From the NCBI GenBank assembly GCA_009733575.1, contig ML769470.1:124001-188000 (forward strand): DNA of 64,000 nucleotides, given 5' to 3'. This document shows, one piece after another, positions 22,749-31,544 of the stretch. Both the position numbers and the translations under genes were made by a program. Position 1 is the stretch's first letter. Each line of letters begins with the position of its first letter. This DNA comes from Gymnopus androsaceus JB14. Taxonomy: Eukaryota; Basidiomycota; Agaricomycetes; Agaricales; Omphalotaceae. The notes under the pieces were generated by a model, which was not told the origin of the DNA, searched no databases, and was given only the letters and a program-made list of their open reading frames with translations.

Positions 22749-23132
22749 ATGGTCTATACTTCCTTCTCCGCTATCCGAGTCACTGCTACTCTTATGCTCC
22801 TGGCTCTCGGAGCTCTACACATCGTTGACGCTGCAGTCATCCCTACCACTGCTCCCCGGAGCTCTCTGTAGGTCCAAATTATGCTATGCATCTACGACGC
22901 TCTCTAACCAAAACATTTTTTTTTCAGTGCTGCTTTGCCAACAGCAGCTGCCCAGCCAGCTTTAGGCTTGCACTCGGACGGTGCTTCCCTCCCGCACAAC
23001 TCAGCGGAGGGTCGCTCTGACATCCATGAGAGATCCATTCTCAAGATAGCCGAAGACGTAGGGAAAGACATCGTCAAACTCGGAGAGAAAGTCCATATAC
23101 ACCACCACCATCATGGAAATTCTACTAGATAG
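22749..23132 (+). CDS. Small secreted protein with His-rich C-terminus
   Basis: ATG 22749 begins a signal peptide with core TLMLLALGALHIVDA. The first exon ends at 22867 (donor GTAGGT) and joins exon 2 at 22928 in frame: SSL-AALPTAAAQPALG. The mature protein is about 85 residues: LHSDGASLPHNSAEGRSDIH, ERSILKIAEDVGKDIVKLG, and a terminal HIHHHHHG tract before NSTR and TAG. The ERS-LKIAEDVGKDI part should form an amphipathic helix; the His run could bind metal ions. No cysteines are present. I do not recognise a named family. The whole locus including promoter has a second, frameshifted copy at 34296-35180. Confidence 0.75.
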
Positions 23133-24021
23133 GATATATAAGGAGTAGGGATTCGTTCGTTACAGTGGCAGCCAATTATTTTATTATTATTGAATATTCC
23201 ATTCTCAATTGACTGATCTCTTAGTACTTCTTGTAATGCCTGTATTTTACTACATATCAATGTGTAGAAGATTCCGAAAGGCTCATTCTGAGGTTGCTTT
23301 GCACTTGAGAATACTGTACTTTGTTTGTGTTTGTAAGTAAGTGTCTATAGGTATAACTGACGTTATAGAGAAATAAGGGATCCAACAACATACTGTAATA
23401 CGCTCAGGGATGGAGCTGGAGTTGAATACTTATCATTGAAGGCATGAAAGCTGATGTCCAAATAAACCTGTACTGTAGAGGTGAACGGTAAGCTAATCAA
23501 GCTAGTACATGGGGGTTTCAAAGATAAAAGACTAGCGTGACGGAATCACATACTACAGACTCATGACCAATGGAAGTATGTTCATTCATCTGCAGCCGTT
23601 ATACACACTCTCTACTAGTCTCCCCTAGCATACATACTCTCCGTTAAATTCCCCTGATACACTGCCCTCCTCTTCTACAATGTCCATACTGTCTCCCTCT
23701 TCTACTATGCCCCCTCTTCTACTATGCTCCCCTCTTCTATACTGTCCGCACTGGTCCCCTCTTCTACATTGTCCATACTTCTCCCTCTTCTACATCCTCT
23801 ACACTGTCCGTATCGAGTCCCAATAATCTAGGCGAACTTACGATAAGTTTCTTCCTGTGTTGGGACACAAGCTGTGCGACCATCGAAATAGAACAGTATC
23901 GTAGATTAGTGTGGGTACTGCCAGATACTTAATTTAATCACAAACATAATAACACACGTGCAAATTATAAAAGCACAGTCTTACCCAGAAATGACCTTGC
24001 ACCTATCCCTTTCTAAATACC
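23133..24021. other. Intergenic with pyrimidine-rich minisatellite
   Basis: No gene supported. At about 23690-23815 the word CCCTCTTCTAC(A/T) recurs at irregular spacing with TGTCC(A/G)(C/T)ACT between, giving a strongly strand-biased CT-rich array. Confidence 0.5.
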
Positions 24022-25121
24022 ATGTGGCATCCTCACACTGTCACTACCTGGAATGGCGATTCTGGGCATACCTTCAACGGTGGTCAAATAAACCTTCGTA
24101 GTAAGTCACTTATGCCGTCCTCGAGTGTTATAGTGTTCATGAACACCTAATATACGTAGATACAGGAGGGTCATTCATTCAGAGTGAGTTCAGGGATTTT
24201 TGCATGCGCCTAACGTGCATATACTTAAGTATATGCTGGAACAGATCAGGTGCGATGATTCTTTGATTCGCGTCGCTGCACTTGGTGACGATCGCGAAAC
24301 CGCTAGGTAGAAAATGTGAATAGGCATAGATTTGAAGCTGCAGCATATGAAAGTGTATCAATTGCGTTCGCGAACTCGACAAATAACATCGCTGACGCCA
24401 AATCGCTCCTTGAAAAATATGGCCCTGTGGAGCGCTTTTCATACAAAACCACTTCGGACGGTAAAAAGGTGTGTTTCCCTTTTCGTCGTTTGTAAGGTGG
24501 ATGGATAACACTTACACAGAGTGGCTTCGGGATGCATCCAATGATACTGCGTACATTCGCAAAAGTGGTCATGTCCGATGCATTTAATCCAGATGCCAGT
24601 CACGCCGAAGAACTATTGGAATCCATATATGCGGTGCGCAATTAGTTCATTGGCCGAAAGGCGTGCTTTCTCATCGATTTGCGTTTCAGGTCCGTTGTGC
24701 CCTCTATCTAAAAACTGGTGAGACCGATTCTCGAAACAAGGCTGAAATTTTGGCTCCGTACCGTTCAGCCCTGAAAAAAAGGGATGAAAAGCCAACTTGG
24801 TGGCCAGAGCTTTTCAAGGAGGCATATAAGTACGTCGAGAAGAGACAGGTTTCTGTCGCTATGGGGGACGACAGTGATGAAGAAAGTGTCAAGGGCAACG
24901 ACAGTGATCTCGAGGGGGCATCTAAGTACGTCGAGAAGAGACAGGTTTCTGTCGCTATGGGGGACGACAGTGATGAAGAAAGTGTTAAAAGCAACGACAA
25001 CAGTGATCTTAAGGAGGCATATAAATACGTCGAGAAGAGACAGGTTTCTGTCGCTATGGGGGACGACAGTGATGAAGAAAGTGTCGAGGGCAACAACGAC
25101 AATGGTCTCGAGGATAAATAA
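24022..25121 (+). CDS. Uncharacterised protein with three C-terminal 32-33-residue repeats
   Basis: Multi-exon plus-strand gene. The start region encodes MWHPHTVTTWNGDSGHTFNG before a GTAAGT donor. Middle exons include LIRVAALGDDRETAR and HRFEAAAYESVSIAFAN then ADAKSLLEKYGPVERFSYK. These are joined by introns at 24471-24520 and 24634-24690 to GFGMHPMILRTFAKVVMSDA and VRCALYLKTGETDSRNKAEI. The last exon ends in three near-identical repeats (KYVEKRQVSVAMGDDSDEES core), stopping at 25121. The junction between the exons near 24298-24320 does not join in frame with a normal intron, so one exon border is wrong or the gene is damaged. The DDSDEES motif is a typical casein kinase 2 target. No signal peptide or known domain is recognised. 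Confidence 0.5.
24820..25110 (+). repeat. In-frame coding tandem repeat, 96/99-bp units x3
   Basis: Three copies beginning at TACGTCGAGAAGAGACAGG start at 24831, 24927 and 25026, so the units are 96 and 99 bp (32 and 33 codons). The core of about 60 bp is identical or nearly so in all three; only the spacer (AAGGGCAACGACAGTGATCT forms) varies, by codon-sized indels. All copies remain in one frame. Confidence 0.9.
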
Positions 25122-26067
25122 TTTATAAATGGTATGGAGTAGTTTAGTTTGCAAAACCGACAATCTCGACTCTCAGCGGCATAACAATACTTTCGGAAGA
25201 TGTAACAATTTATTTGTGAATTTATATGGCATCCCAAAGTGTGAAAAAAATAAATTGTTGCATGCTCACTCACACATGCTAATTACAATATATAAGTATT
25301 ACTATAGGGTGTAGGTTGCTCGGCCACCTAAGTGTATTCAGCCTAGCATCTAAGCATTATGTTTATATACAACAGGCCAGAGTATCCTAGAGGTGGCGAC
25401 GCATCTTGCGCTCATTTTGAGTGTAGACCCAAGAGTTTATGACATGAATTGACATCACAATGAATATTTTTTTGGAGGCAAGTCCTAATCTGGCAATAAT
25501 AGGGATCTCAGCCAACCATGAGAATCCAGTCTCCAGAGTGTTGCTGCTTGTTCCTTTGCACAGTGAACAATAGTGAGCACTCTTAGAAGATGCCCAAGTC
25601 AACTTTAAATAATAGCTGACTTGAATTCTTTCTCTTGTCACTCTATTGGAAATAAGAAAAGAGCTGCAATAGATTTATTGAATGTTTGACCTCATGTGGG
25701 CCCAGAGGCAAACAAGTAAGCTTAAGGTACATGAGTATCTACATACTGTATTTATACCTGTATGAATAACTATGTCATAGTAAACATATCAGGAAAGAGG
25801 ATACTATGAGAATATGACCAACCTACAACACCAGGCTTGTTGATTAATAATTACAATGGTAAGTTTTTAATTAATCTATAAATTTATTACAACTGTAAGA
25901 TAATAATAGTGATGTAATATATTTGAACTAAGTTACTGATTTACATGTGCCTTATGGCACAGTGGGATTCTTGGTCAGCAGTCCTGACATCTGCCATCAG
26001 CTGTTCACAAGCATTCAATTCTGCAATGTACCATATTTAATGAAATATTTATTTTTTCTTTCTAAGC

Positions 26068-26129
26068 AATGCTGGGGCTAGCTCTTGTTATTCGGGTGAA
26101 CCCTAACATTAGAGAGCTAGTCCGGCATT
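26068..26129. repeat. Imperfect inverted repeat next to telomere-like tract
   Basis: AATGCTGGGGCTAGCTCT is mirrored by AGAGAGCTAGTCCGGCATT with a 25-base loop. Thirteen bases downstream begins the TTAGGG tract, so the two may belong to one element. Confidence 0.6.
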
Positions 26130-26141
26130 GCCAAATGTGCT

Positions 26142-26179
26142 GGGTTAGTGGTTAGGGGTTAGGGTTAGGGTTAGGGGCT
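26142..26179. repeat. Interstitial telomere-like (TTAGGG)n tract
   Basis: GGGTTAGTGGTTAGGGG then TTAGGGTTAGGGTTAGGGG: about five imperfect TTAGGG units. TTAGGG is the telomere repeat of most filamentous fungi. Unique sequence on both sides shows this is internal, not a chromosome end. Confidence 0.75.
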
Positions 26180-26368
26180 GGTGCCTACCGAAATTTGCAC
26201 ACCAAATTGTATTAATATATAATACATAATTGAGGGTACCTACAATTGTAGTAATTTATATACTAATGTAAAACCTACAGTTGTAGTCATATTTGTTAAC
26301 AAGATCTGTGTCTAGGGCTCAGGATAACCCCTGGGTTGAAAAGGTCCTAACCTCAACCCTCCATACCC

Positions 26369-27015
26369 CATCAGCAAAACCTGGGAGATGGTCATAGGAG
26401 CCATAGCAAGCCATAGCAGGTCATAGCAGCCATAGTCCTGCACAGAACTATGAACTGCTATGGGTTCCTATGGCTTGCTATGAGCTTCTACAGGATCACA
26501 AAGCTGTCAACCCATTTTGGCATCAGTGTCGCTGCTTGACAGCTGTCAGTTTCTCCCGCCAACACTATATAATGCATTGTCATAACTGGGACTTCAACAA
26601 GTTCTGTTTCTTTCCCCCCAAGTCAATCCTGAGCCACTTTGGTTTGGACTATGGTATGTAGTTGCATTCAAGCAATGTCTCATCACCACCTATGATATAG
26701 TATACTAGTGTTATTACAGATACGTAGTTATATTAGTAGTTCTACTAGTTTTGCTCTTCCTACTATGACTACAGCAATATAATATGATTTTATGATTATT
26801 TTCATCCATTTTGGTCTCGCAAAGTGCAACGAAGCAATTCAAAAGATTAATATATTTGTATTGAATAGAGCCATTCCATGATCAAATGCCTCGAAACCAG
26901 TGCATTCCATAGCAACCCATAGCAGTTCATAGCAATCCATAGTTCTGGACAGATGGGTACCTTGCTATGGCTGCTATGGCTGCTATGAGTGCTGCACACC
27001 CAGGTTTTGCTGATG
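26369..27015. mobile_element. CATAGCAG-family inverted-repeat element, copy 2
   Basis: A 647-bp relative of the element at 5539. The left end is CATCAGCAAAACCTGGGAG and the right end CACACCCAGGTTTTGCTGATG. CATAGCAG/CATAGCAA words crowd both ends, and the centre shares CTGTCAAC, TTGACAGCTGTCA, CACTATATAATGCATTG and GAGCCACTTTGG with copy 1. CC flanks both sides (26367-26368, 27016-27017), again a 2-bp duplication (CCC is also compatible). No ORF of note. Confidence 0.8.
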
Positions 27016-28115
27016 CCCTACTTTTCAAAATGCAGTTCCTACTAAGGGTTTTGGACAGAATGACAAGGCACTCATGAGACTTTCAATGAAATAGAAGTAA
27101 TAACACTCAAAAATATCCTTTAACATGAAATGAGGATTATAGGATACCATGGGATGTCTACACCATTAATACAAAAATGAAGGGTTCTGAGAGCTTCAAC
27201 CCCTACCTTTACCCTCCATACCCTTGGGCCAATAACCTGGGGACAACCCCTACCCCTGTCCATCCTTAGTGAGGATATGCACAGATATTTCCTGTGATAT
27301 CATAAAGTCATAATTACATCATATTTGTGACTAAAATAGATTTCCGTAAATTCTAACACACTCCTGTATCACAAAACTACAAATTTGAGGATTATTCATG
27401 AGTAAGGCTGTACATGCAAGCAATATTTTTGAGATTCGGTGGCAAAGGACTTGGAATTAGGAATACACACATATATAGGATGCAGGATGTAGATGTAGCA
27501 GAGATAATTGGAGTGTCTCATAAACTTAGTGGAGAGGAATAGCTGGGACATGCATAGCTTTCCAAAGTAACAAAAATCTATCACAGTTGGCAGGCAATGA
27601 AATACACGAATTCAAGTCATAGCAAGAATAGGTATAGTGCAATCATAGTATATCTGAAACACATTGTGTTGAGCTGAATAAGAAGAAAAGTACAAAAAGC
27701 AGATTCAGAGCAGATTCCGAGTAGCAATGATTAGTTCAACAACTTGCATGGCTTCAAATGTGCTCAAATCAGATATACTTGCTTAAGAGAGAATGAAAAG
27801 GGTGCAACAGCATACGAGAGTCCTTCTACGTAGCCAAGATGTCTGTCTCTTTTCATAAACTGGCAAACATCCCATCACCTGCTTCAAGGACCTGAAGTTT
27901 GAAGACAGCACTGACAGTATAAATAAATAGTTAAAATCAGTCAAATGGAAGTGGTAGAAAAATAAGGCATGCCTTGAAAGGTTTGCCAAGTTACAGCATG
28001 GACAAAGTGCTCCTCATGAAGTTATGGGTTGAAAGTTCTGGGACAGTTAACACATATTTTGGGCAAAATTACAGACAAAGAGGATCCATGAAACAAGTGT
28101 TATTGAGTTGTATTG
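27016..28115. other. Intergenic, no gene seen
   Basis: AT-rich, only short ORFs without features. Confidence 0.4.
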
Positions 28116-28393
28116 CATCAGCAAAACCTGGATAATTGCCATAGCTGTTATAGCAAGCCATAGCAGCCATGAAACTATAAACTGCTATGAATTGCTATGG
28201 GTAGCTATGAGTCACTATGGACTTCTCAAATTATATTGCCTGTTGACAGATGTCAAGCTCTATAGCACTCCATAGCAGCCCATAGCAGCCCATAGCTCTG
28301 GATAGATGGGGACCTTGCTATAGGTGCTATGAGTGCTATGAGTGCTAGATAGCACTATCCAGTGCTATCCAGTTCACCCAGGTTTTGCTGATG
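28116..28393. mobile_element. CATAGCAG-family element, internally deleted copy 3
   Basis: A 278-bp element with left end CATCAGCAAAACCTGGAT and right end CACCCAGGTTTTGCTGATG. The right 120 bp (CCATAGCTCTGGATAGATGG then GGACCTTGCTAT) matches copy 1 at 6090-6199 closely, while the central 350-400 bp are missing. TG flanks both sides (28114-28115, 28394-28395). It is the typical deletion derivative of a non-autonomous DNA transposon. Confidence 0.8.
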
Positions 28394-29071
28394 TGGGGAG
28401 GTAGAGCTTTCATGAATGCTCTATGTAACCAGAGGACATTGTGAGTAACTTGCGGGGGGAGGAGAACAGTTGTTGCTTGCACTGTCTGGGCATCCATTGG
28501 TGTGAGCCCTTAAGAAATCACATTTCGTGGCCTTTTACACCGGTATCAGATCCGCCATCACTCCCAGGTTCACTTGTTTACCACTACAACTTGCTCAGAG
28601 TATCATATCATGCATGATGTTGCTCTACAGTATGGAAGCCCTCCCAGAGCATCCTAGAGCATTGGCCAAGTAGTGGGGGGTGGTTGAGTAACCTACACCC
28701 TATAGTATGTCCTGGCCACCAGAAAAAATTCTCTTGACAGCAACAGCAGAACCTAAAAACTGTGAGATTGGATTTGTACCACATGAACTGTGATGAACCA
28801 GGAATGCAGTGGATGTCTTGCATTAAGTTGTAATATTTGGAAGCTCCTTGCAATGTGTGAACCACCATTTTAGGAGATCTGTATTTTCAAATGATGCTGG
28901 AAATGAGGTCATCTTGAAATAGCATTGAAGCTCATCATCAAGTGAAGATGACAACTTCTTTGTTGTAAGGCATTCCAGGAACTTGGAAGTCTTTGGAAGG
29001 GGATCATGGACCTGCAGGGATGGATCCGGAAGATGTGGGTGTCAGCGACTAGTTCCCCACAACACAAGGTA
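28394..29071. other. Intergenic, no gene seen
   Basis: No gene or clear repeat recognised. Confidence 0.35.
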
Positions 29072-29160
29072 CAGTGATGGCAAAAAGTGATGAACCACCC
29101 CCAATTCAGTATTGAATTGAATTAAGTGGGAGAGTGGTTCATCACTTTTTGCCGTCACTG
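29072..29160. mobile_element. 89-bp mariner-like MITE
   Basis: Almost the whole element is a foldback. The arms read inward CAGTGATGGCAAAAAGTGAT and CAGTGACGGCAAAAAGTGAT, continuing GAACCAC, so they pair over about 30 bp with one mismatch and leave a short AT-rich loop. TA dinucleotides flank it (29070-29071, 29161-29162). CAGTG(A/C)-type ends plus TA duplication is the pattern of Tc1/mariner-derived miniature elements. It has no coding capacity. Confidence 0.85.
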
Positions 29161-29410
29161 TACCAGGCATCATGACTTCCAACTTAGGCAAAGAGACAAA
29201 CAGTGAGGAAAAGAGAAGATAGTATTGAGAACTAGGAGGTATTTGTCACAGATTTCCCCATTGTTATCTTATCTATGCCATATGTTTATCTATGATATGT
29301 TTATCTTGACACATTTTATTATCTTGACACATGTCATTATCTAGTAGTGTAGACATGTTCAAGTGGTTGGTAACTCTTGACACTGACACTTGACAGTGAC
29401 ACCTGGCAGG

Positions 29411-29577
29411 ATGAACCCTTGCAGGGTTAACTGACAGTGACATGTGACAGGATCAACCCTTGCAGGGTTAAATGACACCTGACAAGATCAACCCTTGCAG
29501 GGTTAAATGACACCTGACAAGATCAACCCTTGCAGGGTTAAATGACACCTGACAAGATCAACCCTTGCAGGGTAAAG
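29411..29577 (+). repeat. 35-bp tandem repeat with internal palindrome in the putative LTR
   Basis: GATCAACCCTTGCAGGGTTA recurs at 29451, 29486, 29521 and 29556, exactly 35 bp apart, each unit also carrying AATGACACCTGACAA. A diverged first unit begins at 29411. Each unit contains the near-perfect palindrome AACCCTTGCAGGGTT. The array ends about 105 bp upstream of the TATA box, the position of LTR enhancer repeats. Confidence 0.85.
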
Positions 29578-30333
29578 CTGACAGTGGCTTGACAAGTGGC
29601 ACTTGACAGTATCCCTTGTTTCAGACCCACATGGATAGGTATCATAGGTCCTGTGTAGTAGTGACTGGGGTCCCAGTCCCTTTGTATATAAGTAGACTGG
29701 TCTGAGCTCAGAGACCTCAGACCCAATAACATCTTCATTGTCTTCATACAAACACTTCTCTTTCTACACACTCAGCTTAACCTTTGTTGCCAACCTCTAA
29801 ATCCATAGCAGGTGAGTAAGGGATTTGTGATAGTTTACTGAGTCTTGCTTCTTTGCTACTGTTGTTGCTGCCAAGGGCAACAGGTAGGAATCCTTGTTTG
29901 CAGGTTGTGCTGTCTGGCTTCAAGTCAATTGACTCTGGGGGATTTCATGACACTGTTACTGAAAAGGACAGTTGTTATTCTTGGGAGGCACCTCTAATCT
30001 TAGAGGGTAGTTACATATACTACATGCTGACCTTTATGCTGGACCCTAGGCAGTTAGGGGTTACTTGCTTTCATTGCTTTATGCAGTGTATAAACAAGTT
30101 CTGCCTGGTGCTCAGCCTTATGGTACTGACAGCACTCAGACTTGTGCAAGTATAGGATGTTGTGAAATACAACTTCCAAACCCATTTGCTACATGAAGGG
30201 AACATGTAGAGATCCCTACCCATTGACAATGAAGACCATCAAGACACACAACACAACTAGGACTTTTTTCCTTCTTATACCTTGTCTGCTGAAATAGGGA
30301 CATTGTACTTATGCCATTTGCTTAACAGTTATC

Positions 30334-31104
30334 ATGCCAAAAATACCACAAGGTGCTGTCCTTGCAATGGACAAGTCAACTGGCCTTTATGAGGTCATAA
30401 AACCATCCAAGGCCAACAAAGCCAAGTTTTCCCATGTTGGAGCTCCTAGATATCAGAAATATCCTGTCCTCTTTGACTTCCAGTATCATCCACCACTTAC
30501 TCTGCAGGAGAGAATGGAATATTCATCCTATCATGAACAAGAGAGAAATACTCTTAGCCTTCTCTCCTGTTTAACAATGGAACAACATAGCTTGGAAAAT
30601 TGCCTCAGTGATCCACCAATCCCACTTATTGACAGAATCTCTGATCCACCAGCATCATCATCTCCTATCCACATTCCTCCACCTATTCCCAACACTCTCA
30701 AATTCCATAAATCAAAGCTACTTCTTCAAATTGAAGAGCTTAAGCCCAACCTTGTTGCTACCATCATCAGACTCCAGCCCATTGTTGCAAAGCTTAATGC
30801 TGAAGCTGAGAAACAGAAGCTTGGGCTTCCCATCACTGTTTCCCCAAAGGTTGGAATCAAGCTGTGGGACTGTTTTCAGAGGTTGGAGAAGTTAGAAAAA
30901 AAATTGGATACCATTGGGCATACTATGACAAATGCTCAATGGAGAAGGCTGAGTGGAGCTTTGAAGAAGATTGGAAGAGTATCATTTGTAAACTTAGCAG
31001 ATAGATTTCCAGAAGTCTGCAAGGAGCCTGGAAATCTATCTGCTAAGTTTACAAATGATACTCTTCCAATCTTCTTCAAAGCTCCACTCAGCCTTCTCCA
31101 TTGA
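30334..31104 (+). CDS. Retroelement-associated ORF extended by a palindrome
   Basis: A 256-codon ORF starting MPKIPQGAVLAMDKSTGLYE. The first 95 codons are unique. The rest lies in the left arm of the 397-bp palindrome and encodes a Pro-rich linker (SPIHIPPPIPNTLKFHKSK) followed by a charged coiled segment (EELKPNLVATIIRLQPIVAK, RLEKLEKKLDTIGHTM). The last 24 or so codons after 31028 are antisense reading of the right arm and so are not ancestral. It is likely an element-encoded, structural-type protein upstream of gag. No named family is recognised. Confidence 0.4.
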   Translation: MPKIPQGAVLAMDKSTGLYEVIKPSKANKAKFSHVGAPRYQKYPVLFDFQYHPPLTLQERMEYSSYHEQERNTLSLLSCLTMEQHSLENCLSDPPIPLIDRISDPPASSSPIHIPPPIPNTLKFHKSKLLLQIEELKPNLVATIIRLQPIVAKLNAEAEKQKLGLPITVSPKVGIKLWDCFQRLEKLEKKLDTIGHTMTNAQWRRLSGALKKIGRVSFVNLADRFPEVCKEPGNLSAKFTNDTLPIFFKAPLSLLH

Positions 31105-31424
31105 GCATTTGTCATAGTATGCCCAATGGTATCCAATTTTTCTTCTAACTTCTCCAACCTCTGAAAACAGTCCCACAGCTTGATTCCAACCTTTGGGGAA
31201 ACAGTGATGGGAAGCCCAAGCTTCTGTTTCTCAGCTTCAGCATTAAGCTTTGCAACAATGGGCTGGAGTCTGATGATGGTAGCAACAAGGTTGGGCTTAA
31301 GCTCTTCAATTTGAAGAAGTAGCTTTGATTTATGGAATTTGAGAGTGTTGGGAATAGGTGGAGGAATGTGGATAGGAGATGATGATTCTGGTGGATCAGA
31401 GATTCTGTCAATAAGTGGGATTGG
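30616..31424. repeat. Long palindrome: two 397-bp arms, 15-bp spacer
   Basis: The left arm 30616-31012 and right arm 31028-31424 are reverse complements of equal length around a 15-base centre (31013-31027). Only two mismatches are evident: GCA/GAA in the PPxSSS codon near 30650 and A/G in the run near 30900. As a result the same protein is encoded on both strands, toward and away from the centre. Outside the arms the flanks are unrelated. Confidence 0.92.
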
Positions 31425-31544
31425 AAGATCGCTAGATATTACTTTACCATAAAAACATTCTGGCATGTAACTGGCAATGCATTTTATTTTTATTCTACTT
31501 TCTTTATTCATCATAAACAATTGGCTAATTAAGGAGAAGCAGAA

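Larger units (their letters stand above)
25122..26368. other. Intergenic, AT-rich, no gene seen
   Basis: No supported gene. The hairpin and TTAGGG tract are listed separately. Confidence 0.4.

Noticed and set aside
26142..26179. Chromosome end
   Set aside because: TTAGGG repeats are few, imperfect, and flanked on both sides by long non-telomeric sequence, so this is an internal tract.
29411..29577. CRISPR-like array
   Set aside because: Regular 35-bp spacing comes from head-to-tail repeats without unique spacers, in a eukaryotic LTR; no cas genes.
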